Source of the DNA: Arthrobacter sp. B1I2
GTDB lineage: Bacteria > Actinomycetota > Actinomycetes > Actinomycetales > Micrococcaceae
Direction: 5' to 3'
Length of the DNA stretch: 64,000 bases
NCBI RefSeq assembly: GCF_030816485.1
Contig: NZ_JAUSYC010000001.1
Location: forward strand, 4,092,001 to 4,156,000
A model generated the notes under the pieces. The model ran no database searches. It saw nothing but the letters and a program-made list of their open reading frames with translations, and was not told the origin of the DNA. Position numbers and translations under genes: made by a program. Each line of letters opens with the position of its first letter. Positions within the stretch are counted from its first letter, which is position 1. This document shows positions 44,933 through 53,573 of the stretch, one piece after another.

Positions 44933-47647
44933 TTACGGCCTGGCTGGCTCCCGCTGCGCCCGCCGTGCCCGGCGCCGGCTGGCCGGCGGCACCGCGGGCG
45001 GGGGCACTTTGACGGGAATGCTGAACCTGAAGGCCCTGCGGGCAATGTGGTGGGTCGCGTGCCGGCGCCGGACCGGCGGTGGCGGGGCGGGCAGCTGCTG
45101 GGCATCGCGGGCGAAGAACCACTGCTTGGCCAACTCCACCAGAACCAGATAGACCACCACCATCCCCAGCAGGGCCAGGAAGAACGGGACGGGCAGCGGG
45201 TCGAAGCCGAGCAGGCCGCCCAGCGGCGAGAGCGGCAGGAAGATCCCCAGGGCCACCACGCCAAGGGACGCGGCAATCAGCCCGGCCGAGGGCCGGCTGC
45301 GCAGGAACGGGACGCGCCGGGTGCGGATGGCGAAGATGATCAGCGTCTGGGTGGAGATGGACTCGATGAACCAGCCGGCGCGGAACTCTCCCGGCACGGC
45401 GGTGAACACGAAGAGCATCAGGGCGAACGTGGCGAAGTCGAACAGTGAGCTGATGGGGCCGAAGAGAAGCATGAACCGCCGGATGAACGCGATGTCCCAG
45501 TGCGACGGCGCCCGCAGCTGTTCCTTGTCCACCCGGTCCCCCGGGATGGCCAGCTGCCCGGAGTCATACAGCAGGTTGTTCAGCAGGATCTGGCCCGGCA
45601 GCATGGGCAGGAAGCTGAGCACCACGGAGGCCGCTGCGGCGCTGAACATGTTGCCGAAGTTGCTGGACGTGCCCATCAGCACGTACTTGATGGTGTTGGC
45701 GAAGATCCGCCGCCCCTCCATCACACCGTCGGCCAGTACGCCCAGGTCCTTGTCCAGGAGGACGACGTCGGCAGCGTCCTTGGCAACATCCGTTGCGGTA
45801 TCGACGGAGATGCCGATGTCCGCCTTGTGCAGTGCCAGGGCGTCGTTGACGCCGTCGCCCATGAAGCCCACCGACCCGCCGCTGAGGCGCAGCAGGGCAA
45901 TGATCCGCGCCTTTTGTTCCGGCGAGACACGGGCGAAGATGGTGGCCGTCCGCGCGGCGGCGGCCAGGTCGTCGTCGGACATTCCCTCAACCTGCGCGCC
46001 GGTGAGGGTGCCGCCTGAAACCACGTCGAGGTCGGCGCAGACCTTCTCGGCGACCTTGGGATTGTCCCCGGTGGCGATTTTGACGGCGATGCCCAGCGCC
46101 TCCAGCCGGTCCAGCGACTGCCGGGCGTTGGTTTTGGGCCGGTCCAGGAACACCAGGAACCCGGCCAGGCTGAGGCCGCGCTCGTCCGCCGGCGCCAGCG
46201 TGGCCAGCCCCGGGGCAGGGCGGGTGGCCACGGCAACCACCCGGGAGCCGGCGTCGAACTGTTCATCCAACAGGGCCTGCACCGCGGGTGGAGTCGGCCC
46301 GCACAGGGCCAGCACGTCCTCGGGCGCACCTTTGGTGACAAGCTGCGCCGGCGCGCCCAATTCGCGGACCAGCACGGTGGTGCGGCGGCGCTGGTGGTCA
46401 AAGCTGACCAGGTCCAGGCGTTCAAAGCGTGCCGGTTCGAAAGCGGCAGCGCCCGGGCTCTCCCACAGCGCCGCGTCCAGCGGGTTCTGGCCTGCGGAGG
46501 AAACCTTCGTTCCGGAATAGTTCGCCTCCGTGGCCAGCAGGCCCAGGGTGAGAAGACTGCCGGCGGACACGTCCGGGGTGGCCGGGAGGGCAGCGGTGAA
46601 GCTGATTTTTCCTTCCGTCAGGGTGCCGGTCTTGTCCGTGACCAGGATGTCCATGTCCCCCAGGTCCTCGATGCACACCAGCCGTTTGACCAGGACTCTT
46701 CGCTTTGCCAGCTGGCGGGTGCCGGTGGCCAGGCTGGTACTGACGACGGCGGGAAGCAGCTGCGGCGTGATGCCCACCGCGATGGCCAGGGAGAACAGCA
46801 GCGATTCCAGGAGGGGGCGCTGCAGAAGCAGGTTGGCCACAAAGATCAGCGACGTGAGCACCACGGCCACCTGCAGCAGCAGGAAGGAGAAGCGTTTAAG
46901 GCCCAGCTGGAACTCGGTTTGCGGCTGCCGTTCGCCCAGGCCCAGCGCGATCCGGCCGAACTCCGCGCGGCCGCCGGTGGCCACCACCACGCCGCTGCAT
47001 CCGCCGGACTGGACCACGGTGCCCATGAACGCGCAGGAGGCGAGGTCAGCCAGGGGTGCGCCGGCAGGCACCGGGGCCGGGTCCTTGGTTGCGGGCTGGG
47101 ACTCCCCCGTGAGGATGCTTTCGTCACAGAGGAGGTTGTTGGTGGTGAGGAGGCGGATGTCCGCCGGGACAATGGCGCCCAGGGAAAGATGGACGACGTC
47201 GCCGGGAACCAGGGCGGTGACGTCAACTTCCCTGGTGGTCCCTTCGCGCTGCACGGCAGCCTTGTGGGTCACGCGGGAATGCAGTGCCTCGGAGGCGCGT
47301 TCGGCGCGGTATTCATTGGTGAAGCCGAGGCCCACGCTGACCAGCAGGATCACGCCGATGACGATGGAGTTGGTGGCGTCACCCAGGAACAGGGACAGGC
47401 CCGCGGTGACGATCAGGAGGATCAGGATAGGGCTGGCGAACTGCCGGCCAAGCACGGCCAAGGCGTTGGCGCGGTGCGTGCGGACGGCGTTGGGACCCAG
47501 GCTTTCGAGCCGCGCGGCTGCTTCGTCCTCCGACAGGCCGTCCGGGCTCGAGCCCAGGCGCTCCAGCGTCTGCGCGGCCGACAGGCTCGCAGCACCGGCG
47601 ATCGGCAGCTGGAGGGGGCTTCGCTCCTTGACGTTGAGCTCTGTCAT
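44933..47647 (-). CDS. mgtA: P-type ATPase, MgtA (P3B) magnesium-transporting type
   Basis: 904 residues. TGES in the actuator, DKTGTLTEGKI with the phosphorylated Asp, KGAPEDVLALC and MGDGVNDALALHKADIGISV are all intact. Helix-4 SLAIAVGITPQLLPAVV and the C-terminal GWFIESISTQTLIIFAIRTRRVPF (shortened) identify the MgtA/MgtB group rather than Ca or heavy-metal pumps. It ends with a basic tail. No M-box-like leader is seen upstream. The gene lies 126 bases upstream of the DevS-like kinase on the same strand. Confidence 0.93.
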   Translation of the reverse strand: MTELNVKERSPLQLPIAGAASLSAAQTLERLGSSPDGLSEDEAAARLESLGPNAVRTHRANALAVLGRQFASPILILLIVTAGLSLFLGDATNSIVIGVILLVSVGLGFTNEYRAERASEALHSRVTHKAAVQREGTTREVDVTALVPGDVVHLSLGAIVPADIRLLTTNNLLCDESILTGESQPATKDPAPVPAGAPLADLASCAFMGTVVQSGGCSGVVVATGGRAEFGRIALGLGERQPQTEFQLGLKRFSFLLLQVAVVLTSLIFVANLLLQRPLLESLLFSLAIAVGITPQLLPAVVSTSLATGTRQLAKRRVLVKRLVCIEDLGDMDILVTDKTGTLTEGKISFTAALPATPDVSAGSLLTLGLLATEANYSGTKVSSAGQNPLDAALWESPGAAAFEPARFERLDLVSFDHQRRRTTVLVRELGAPAQLVTKGAPEDVLALCGPTPPAVQALLDEQFDAGSRVVAVATRPAPGLATLAPADERGLSLAGFLVFLDRPKTNARQSLDRLEALGIAVKIATGDNPKVAEKVCADLDVVSGGTLTGAQVEGMSDDDLAAAARTATIFARVSPEQKARIIALLRLSGGSVGFMGDGVNDALALHKADIGISVDTATDVAKDAADVVLLDKDLGVLADGVMEGRRIFANTIKYVLMGTSSNFGNMFSAAAASVVLSFLPMLPGQILLNNLLYDSGQLAIPGDRVDKEQLRAPSHWDIAFIRRFMLLFGPISSLFDFATFALMLFVFTAVPGEFRAGWFIESISTQTLIIFAIRTRRVPFLRSRPSAGLIAASLGVVALGIFLPLSPLGGLLGFDPLPVPFFLALLGMVVVYLVLVELAKQWFFARDAQQLPAPPPPVRRRHATHHIARRAFRFSIPVKVPPPAVPPASRRRARRAQREPARP

Positions 47648-47777
47648 GCCGGATCCGTTCGGACGCGTCGATTTGGTACCGCTACCTTAGGGCAAGGGTA
47701 CGACGCCGGGACCTCCCCCACAGCACCGGGCTCGCTTGGGAAGGCGACCCGATGTGAAGGCGCGTCGGCACGTCCCT

Positions 47778-48458
47778 TCAGCCAGCATGGCCCGGGCTGG
47801 TGGCGGTACCGAGAATGTGGGCGATGGGCGGATTCAGCCGCTGCACAGCGAAGCCGAAGCGCTGGTTGTCCTGGACAGTGAACCCTGCTGCGGTGATGGC
47901 AGCCAGGGTGTCCCGGTTGAGGTGGCATCCGCCCATGAACCGCCCCCAAAGCGGAGTCAGTACGTCTTCTGCCCTGGCCACCGCGGGGTGCCCGGACCGG
48001 ACGTGCTCGTAATAGGCCAGGGTTCCGCCGGGGCGCAGGACGCGGCGGATCTCCGCGAGCACGGCCGCCTGGTCCTTGACGCTGCAGAGAACAAGGCTGG
48101 ACACCACGGCGTCGGCGCTGCCGGTTTCTGCGGGGATGTGCTCTGCAGCCGCGGCAACAACGGTCACCGGGACGCTGGCGGCTGCTGCCGCTTCCTGCGC
48201 CACATTCCGCAGGTAGTCATCGGGCTCCAGGGCCAGGACGCGGGTGACGGCGGGAGGGTACAGCGGGAAGGAGGATCCGGCTCCCGCCCCGATTTCGATC
48301 ACCGAGCCCTGCAGCCCGGCCAGGATGCGGCCGCGGTGCCCGGCAGCCCCGCGGCGGTCCATTCCGCCCACGGCACCGGCAAGGGCCCGGGCGAAAAATG
48401 GGTGCTGCAGGCTGCCCGGCCCCTCGCCATCCTCTGAACCGCCAGGTTTGCGTTGCAT
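47778..48458 (-). CDS. Class I SAM-dependent methyltransferase
   Basis: 226 residues from ATG 48458, which has GAGGAGG seven bases upstream. SAM motif I VIEIGAGAGSSFPLY, acidic loop ALEPDDYL, motif II GSADAVVSSLVLCSV and LAEIRRVLRPGGTLAYYEHV (shortened) place it with the UbiE/Methyltransf_11 group. Related human METTL7-like proteins share the LEP and YYEHV signature. Substrate unknown. Confidence 0.9.
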   Translation of the reverse strand: MQRKPGGSEDGEGPGSLQHPFFARALAGAVGGMDRRGAAGHRGRILAGLQGSVIEIGAGAGSSFPLYPPAVTRVLALEPDDYLRNVAQEAAAAASVPVTVVAAAAEHIPAETGSADAVVSSLVLCSVKDQAAVLAEIRRVLRPGGTLAYYEHVRSGHPAVARAEDVLTPLWGRFMGGCHLNRDTLAAITAAGFTVQDNQRFGFAVQRLNPPIAHILGTATSPGHAG

Positions 48459-48550
48459 CCGGATACCTCCTCGGCACTGTCTGGCTCCCATCATGGCACC
48501 GTCTGCGGGGCCGGGGCAGTCCGCGAAAGGCTGGGCAGGTGTTCACCGGC

Positions 48551-48576
48551 GCGGCCCGGGCAGGAGCCCGGGCCGC
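48551..48576 (-). terminator. GC-rich hairpin after the lipase gene
   Basis: GCGGCCCGGGC (48551-48561) pairs with GCCCGGGCCGC (48566-48576), loop AGGA; 28 bases after the lipase stop. No T-run. Confidence 0.6.
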
Positions 48577-48603
48577 GGGTGCTGCTGGTGAAGGCAGCCG
48601 GGG

Positions 48604-49452
48604 CTACAGGCAGCTGGGCTGGTACGCCGGGTCCGCCGGGCCGGAGGGCTGGGCCAGTGCGTTCGCCACGAACTGGTGCACCACGGGGTCGTTCGGTGTC
48701 TGGTCGTGTTCGAAGACGTCGGCCGGGCACTTGTCCTGGATGGTGATGTTGGTGACCTGCCGGGACGGGCCAACCAGGAACTGGCTGTTGTAGGGGATCA
48801 CCACTTCGTCATGGATGGTGGAGATCACGGTGTAGGAGGGGCCGCTGACGGTGTCGCCCTTGGCGTTGAGTTCCTGCATGAACGCCGATCCGGCCTGCTG
48901 GTCCGCGCACGCCGCGCAGCCCAGGGTGGTGTAGGCGGGGTCGGGCACGGCGTCCGGCGGCGGCACGATCAGGCCCTGCGTTCCATGGTTGGAGGGCGCA
49001 ATGCCCACCAGGTGGTGGACGTACTTGGCGCCACCCAAGAATTGCATGTAGTAGCGCGGCATCATGCCACCCTGGCTGTGGCCCACCAGGTCCACTTTCT
49101 GGGCGCCGGTGGCTGCGCGGACGGCGTCGACGAACGGGGCGAGTTCCTTGGCGGAGTCGGCTACCGGGGCGGTGGCGTAGACGCCGTTGGTTTCGCCGTA
49201 ATTAAGGGCGTAGACGCAGTACCCGGCGCTCTTGAGGTAGGGCGACAGGGTGGACCAGTTCTTCGCCATGCTTTCGAAGGTGCCGGGCACGAGGACCACC
49301 GGATAGGGGTGCTCAACGGAGGGCTTGCAGGACCAGTCGTTGGCGCCGGGCGGGGCGATGTCCAGGGTGTCAGCCTGGGCGGGAACCACGGAGAGCGAGC
49401 CGGCCAGGACGGCGGCTGCGGCTACGGACAGGGCGCGTTTCAGCAGTGACAT
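48604..49452 (-). CDS. Secreted triacylglycerol lipase / esterase
   Basis: 282 residues. Signal peptide (SVAAAAVLAGSLSVVPAQA). The mature enzyme has the oxyanion region YPVVLVPGTFESMAKNW, the nucleophile elbow GHSQGGMM, and a C-terminal His in VVHQFV. It fits the actinobacterial class 2/LipA-like esterases. Two Cys pairs could form disulfides. Secreted hydrolysis of short or medium acyl esters is expected. Confidence 0.92.
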   Translation of the reverse strand: MSLLKRALSVAAAAVLAGSLSVVPAQADTLDIAPPGANDWSCKPSVEHPYPVVLVPGTFESMAKNWSTLSPYLKSAGYCVYALNYGETNGVYATAPVADSAKELAPFVDAVRAATGAQKVDLVGHSQGGMMPRYYMQFLGGAKYVHHLVGIAPSNHGTQGLIVPPPDAVPDPAYTTLGCAACADQQAGSAFMQELNAKGDTVSGPSYTVISTIHDEVVIPYNSQFLVGPSRQVTNITIQDKCPADVFEHDQTPNDPVVHQFVANALAQPSGPADPAYQPSCL

Positions 49453-49769
49453 AAAAACCTCTTTGTTCGCGTGTCAGCAATGGGACGCAGCGGCGGCGGG
49501 CTTCAATCCGATGCCCAGCGCACCGGCTGCGGTCCTTGAAATGCTAGGCAGCAAAGACCGTCAGGTGGCCGCATCTGAACGAACGTGCGCGGAACGGAAT
49601 CGGGGCCTGATTGCTTCAACCGGGCCGGCAGCAGGACTCCGCGGGGCTCATTGTTACTGGTGAGTAGCTTGTTCCGGATGGCGGCACCCGCGCGGCACCA
49701 AGGTCAGCACATTGCAAACCTGCCCTGAAGGACTGCACGAATGTGCACGTACGGGCGGGCAGCCGGCAA
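49453..49769. other. 317-base gap without a gene
   Basis: It holds the upstream region of the lipase gene (AAGAGG ribosome site just inside) and the 3' flank of the subtilase gene. I see no clear terminator, ORF or RNA structure. Confidence 0.5.
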
Positions 49770-51032
49770 CTACTTGACGGCGTTGGCGGCGTTCACCCGC
49801 CCGTACGCCCAGTAGGTGCCCGTCCCCGAGATCCTGTCCGCGGTCGATTCCAGCTTGGCCCGTACCGAGGCGTTGGTGGCGTCGGTGTGCGAGCTCCAGG
49901 CCAGGGCGGCGGTGGCGGCCACGATGGCGGAGGACATGGAGCTGCCGTTGCCCACGTCGTATCCCTTGGAACGGTTGTTGGGAACTTCCAGGGCAAAGTC
50001 GTGGTTCGGGAAGGTGGAGTAGACATTGACGCCCGGTGCTGCCACGTCCACCCAGCTGGCACCGTAGGTGGAGAACGAGGCTTTGAGGTCCTTGTTGTCC
50101 GTGGCCGCCACGGCGATGACGTTCGCGTAGGAGCCGGGGTAGATCTTGGTTTGGTTTCCGCCGTTTCCGGCCGCGGCCACCAGCACGGTTCCCTTGTTCC
50201 AGGCGCTGTTGACGGCGGCCTCCAGCGTGCGTGACGCGCGGACTCCGATACTCATGTTGATCACCTTGGCGCCGTTGCTGACGGCCCAGTTGATGCCGTT
50301 GGCAACGCTTGAGCTGGACCCTACCCCGCTGTCGTTCAGGACTTTGCCGGCCAGGATGGTGCAGCCCGGGCATACACCGGCAACGCCTGCCGAGTTGTTC
50401 GATGTTGCGGCAACAATGCCGGCCACATGGGTGCCGTGGCCGTAGTAGTCCTCCGCCAGGGGGTCGCCGGCTTTGGTGGCTGCGTCGCTGAAGTTGGCGC
50501 GGGCCGCCACTTTCGGCGCGATGTCCGGGTTGTCGCTGGCCACGCCCGAGTCCAGGACGGCCACCTTCATGCCGGTGCCGGTGGTGACGTTCCAGGCTTC
50601 AACGGCGTCGACGTCGGCGTCCGCCGTGCCTGCCGGTACCTTGATGTCGCCGCGGGTGTTGGTGAAGGACTGGCCGGTGTTCTGCAGGGCGTACTGGCGG
50701 GGGAAGTACTGGTCGCTGGTTGCCGCGCGGGCCGGCTCATCCGGCTCGGCGTACTCAACGGACGGGTTCCGGCTGAGGGCTTCGATGAGCCGGGTTTCCT
50801 GGCCGGAAGGCACCGTGACCAGCCGCGCACCCGTGCCGCCCACGGCGGAGCCGGCCGAAAGTCCGTACTGGCGGAGCACGCTGGGGGCCGCGCCGTCGTC
50901 GTACGTTTTGACCAGAATCTGTCCCGCCTCCGCCGGGGACATTGACGGCGCCGCGCTGACGGCGGGCGCCGCGGTGAGTGCGCCAAACGAGAGGACTGCC
51001 GCCGTGAGACCTGCGATGACCATTTTTTTCAT
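49770..51032 (-). CDS. Secreted subtilisin-like serine protease (S8)
   Basis: 420 residues from ATG 51032. Signal peptide (VIAGLTAAVLSFGALTAAPAVSA), an inhibitor-I9-like propeptide (about 28-110, ending near VEYAEPDEPARAA), then the S8 domain. The catalytic triad is Asp in VAVLDSGVA, His in GHGTHVAGI and Ser in NGSSMSSAIVA. Two Cys in GVCPGCTIL probably form a disulfide. The protein ends right after the catalytic domain. A CPBP protease gene lies 50 bases upstream on the same strand. Confidence 0.94.
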   Translation of the reverse strand: MKKMVIAGLTAAVLSFGALTAAPAVSAAPSMSPAEAGQILVKTYDDGAAPSVLRQYGLSAGSAVGGTGARLVTVPSGQETRLIEALSRNPSVEYAEPDEPARAATSDQYFPRQYALQNTGQSFTNTRGDIKVPAGTADADVDAVEAWNVTTGTGMKVAVLDSGVASDNPDIAPKVAARANFSDAATKAGDPLAEDYYGHGTHVAGIVAATSNNSAGVAGVCPGCTILAGKVLNDSGVGSSSSVANGINWAVSNGAKVINMSIGVRASRTLEAAVNSAWNKGTVLVAAAGNGGNQTKIYPGSYANVIAVAATDNKDLKASFSTYGASWVDVAAPGVNVYSTFPNHDFALEVPNNRSKGYDVGNGSSMSSAIVAATAALAWSSHTDATNASVRAKLESTADRISGTGTYWAYGRVNAANAVK

Positions 51033-51081
51033 GGGGTTATGGTGCGATGCCGCGGACGGACCTGGATAGGGGCAAGGGCCC

Positions 51082-51750
51082 CTATTTTTGTCCCGCGGGC
51101 GCTTGCGGCAGCCAGGCGTTGCGGGCCGCGCGGACGCCGCAGGAGTCGGTTGCGGCGTGCGCAAGGGACACATACAGCAGCGAGCCGCTGCGCTGGGCCG
51201 CCCACCCGTACCCCACTCCGATCAGGCCCGCGCCCAGCAGCACGGGCCAGCGGCCCCGCGGATGGGGGCGGACGGCCAGCGGGACCAGGTGCCAGGCGGT
51301 GAAACCGAGGGAGGGCCAGAGCCAGCCCAGGATTTTCCGGCCCGGGAAGACGGCCAGCGGCACGCCGCGCCACAGGGCTTCCTCGGCCAGCGCGTTGGTA
51401 AGGCCGATGCCGACGGCGGCGAGCGCCGCCGTCGGGCCCGCTTTCCTGGCGTTGGGAATCAGTTCCGTGGCGATGGCCCCGGCCGGCGGGACGAGCAGGA
51501 TGCTCCACATCACCAGCCTGCCTTGGGGTGCGGGGCCCGGAACCCGCCACAGATCCACCAGCCGGCGGCGGCCGGCCACCGCGAGCGCGAGACCCCAGCA
51601 CAGCGCCCAGTAGGCGCCGAACCCGGCCTGGTAGCCGCGCCGCTTCCCAAACCGGCGGACGGTGTACCGGAACACGGGAACCATCAGGGCAGGCACCACC
51701 GCCGGCATCACGGCAGCGGCTGCCCGGCGCCACGTGGCTGAGGCTTCCAT
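51082..51750 (-). CDS. CPBP-family intramembrane metalloprotease
   Basis: 222 residues, about six helices. The three CPBP/Abi motifs are present in order: EEALWRG (EExxxR), FTAWHLVPL (FxxxH) and HAATDS (HxxxD). These glutamate proteases cleave within membranes; bacterial members often affect bacteriocin immunity or protein maturation. It lies between a lipoprotein gene (10 bases upstream) and the subtilase. Confidence 0.85.
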   Translation of the reverse strand: MEASATWRRAAAAVMPAVVPALMVPVFRYTVRRFGKRRGYQAGFGAYWALCWGLALAVAGRRRLVDLWRVPGPAPQGRLVMWSILLVPPAGAIATELIPNARKAGPTAALAAVGIGLTNALAEEALWRGVPLAVFPGRKILGWLWPSLGFTAWHLVPLAVRPHPRGRWPVLLGAGLIGVGYGWAAQRSGSLLYVSLAHAATDSCGVRAARNAWLPQAPAGQK

Positions 51751-51759
51751 CCCCGGGCC

Positions 51760-52476
51760 TTACTTAAGGCTCAGCACCTCGTCGATGGGGCGGTTGTTAA
51801 CGTATACCTGCGCGCTCGTTGCCCCGGACGCGGCCATGGCCGTGTATTCCAGCTGCGCCTTGGCCCGCGGGATGTCGCATACGCCGCCGAGCATGAACTG
51901 CCCGGAGAGCCAGATGGTGATGGTGCTGCCGTTCAGCTCGCCACCCAGATACGTCAGGGTCGACTGGTACAGGACGTTGATGAGTCCGGACTGGCCAACG
52001 TCGCGGCTCTTGTTGGCCAGCAGGGTCCCGACGCTGGGGCCCACCTGGTCGGTGAAACGGACGGGCGCGGTGGTGGTGGCCACCAGGCTGTCGCCGCAGC
52101 CGATCGCGGGCCCGGAGACGCCGTTGTCACCAACAGCCACGTAGTAAATGGTCAGCGGGGCCACCTGCTCCGGCAGGCCGGTGGGCGTGGGTTCCTCCGT
52201 CGCGGGCGGGCTGGCAGGAGCGGACGACGGCGGCGCGGCAGCTGGGGAGGTGGGCGCGGCTGAGGTGCTGGCCGGGGTGGTGGGGGTGGCCGATGTGGTG
52301 GGGCTCGCCGTCGTGCTGGGGCTGGTTGTCCTGGTGGGGCTGGCGCTGCTGGCTGTGGGGCTCGGGGCGGCGGAACTGCTGGAGGGGGCCGGCGCCGGCT
52401 GGCCGGAGCAGCCCGTGAGCACGATCAGTCCGGAAAGTCCAAGAACGCTGAATGCAGAAAACCTGGGCTTGGTCAT
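51760..52476 (-). CDS. Lipoprotein with GerMN-like domain
   Basis: 238 residues. Lipobox L-T-G-C after a signal sequence, then a long Ser/Thr/Pro/Ala linker (residues 25-95) spanning the wall. A C-terminal domain follows with TIYYVAVGDNG, LLANKSRDVGQSGLIN, LNGSTITIWLSGQ and CDIPRAKAQLEYTAM, as in GerMN (sporulation/germination-derived) modules common in actinobacterial lipoproteins. Role unknown. Co-directional with the CPBP gene. Confidence 0.8.
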   Translation of the reverse strand: MTKPRFSAFSVLGLSGLIVLTGCSGQPAPAPSSSSAAPSPTASSASPTRTTSPSTTASPTTSATPTTPASTSAAPTSPAAAPPSSAPASPPATEEPTPTGLPEQVAPLTIYYVAVGDNGVSGPAIGCGDSLVATTTAPVRFTDQVGPSVGTLLANKSRDVGQSGLINVLYQSTLTYLGGELNGSTITIWLSGQFMLGGVCDIPRAKAQLEYTAMAASGATSAQVYVNNRPIDEVLSLK

Positions 52477-52588
52477 GATGCCCCCTCGAATGCGGGTGAC
52501 GCGGCTGCGGACCCACTTTCAAGCTACGCCTGAGGGTTACTCCACAACAGGGACTTAAGTCCGGGCGGTGGCTTGTAGGTCCCGGGGC

Positions 52589-53371
52589 TCACCAGACTGA
52601 GTCGCCGCGCAGCACAGCGTCGCTGCCGCCGTCCACATAGACGATCTGCCCGCACAGATGCGTGTTCTCCGCACTGTTGAGCCACGCCAGCTGGCGGGCC
52701 ACGACGATGGGCTCGGCGATGCCGTTGAGCGGCATCGGGACCACATTCAGCAGCGCCTTCCGCGCTTCCTCCGTGCCGATGAAGTCGGCAGTCATGGGGG
52801 TGACGATGACGCCCGGCGCCACGGCGTTCAGCGGGATGCCGGCCCCGGCCCATTCCGCCGTGGCGGCGTGGCGCCGGACCCACCGCGAGAGCGCCAGCTT
52901 CGTGGACGCGTAGATGAGCTGTCCGGTCGTCGTTGGTTCCTTGGCCAGGACCTCGGCGCGGGCCATGGCCGCCTGCTCGTCCCCGGCGGCCAGCAGCGCA
53001 ACCAGATCCTCGTCGCTGGCCAGGAGAGCCGCCATCGACGAGACCACCACCGCCCGTGGGGCTTCCGATCCGGCCAGCAGGGGCCGGAGCCCCTCTACCG
53101 TGGCGACAGCGCCGAAGAAGTTCACGGCCACGGTGGCGGGGGCCGGGACGGCGAGGCCCGCGTTCGCGTAAATGGCATCGATCCTGCCGCCGCTGACCTT
53201 CCGCACCGCATCCGCCAGGGCGCTGCGTCCTTCTGTGGTGGACAGGTCAGCCACCACTTCGGAATCGTGGATGTCCACGCCGATGACGCGTTCGCCGCGT
53301 TGTTCAAGCAGTTCCTTGGTGGCCTTGCCGATACCGGAGGCGGCGCCGGTGATGACGGAGGTGCGGGGCAT
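52589..53371 (-). CDS. Short-chain dehydrogenase/reductase
   Basis: 260 residues from ATG 53371 (AGGGAGAAAAG before it). TGAASGIGKAT cofactor motif; a NAG-type YANAGLA; Ser in VVSSMAALLA; catalytic YASTKLALSRW (Tyr-x3-Lys); and the C-terminal VYVDGGSDAVLRGDSVW typical of hydroxysteroid-dehydrogenase-like SDRs. Substrate unknown. Divergent from the phosphatase gene. Confidence 0.92.
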   Translation of the reverse strand: MPRTSVITGAASGIGKATKELLEQRGERVIGVDIHDSEVVADLSTTEGRSALADAVRKVSGGRIDAIYANAGLAVPAPATVAVNFFGAVATVEGLRPLLAGSEAPRAVVVSSMAALLASDEDLVALLAAGDEQAAMARAEVLAKEPTTTGQLIYASTKLALSRWVRRHAATAEWAGAGIPLNAVAPGVIVTPMTADFIGTEEARKALLNVVPMPLNGIAEPIVVARQLAWLNSAENTHLCGQIVYVDGGSDAVLRGDSVW

Positions 53372-53573
53372 GGAGTCTTTTCTCCCTGGCTGGGTTGGTC
53401 CAGTTGCGTGGGCTAAATCCCACTCTGCCGAGCGGGACTCCGGCACTGCCAGAGTCCAAAGCCCTCTCCCGGTGCGGGGCCGGGCTGCCGGATGACAGCT
53501 CTTGTCGCGCCGTTAACCGGTCATTCACATCCTTCTCAAAACCTGTCCACCAGCTCTCAATAGCGTGGCAGCC

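Noticed and set aside
47648..47777. Mg-sensing M-box riboswitch before mgtA
   Set aside because: The 130-base leader shows none of the conserved M-box blocks and little stable pairing.
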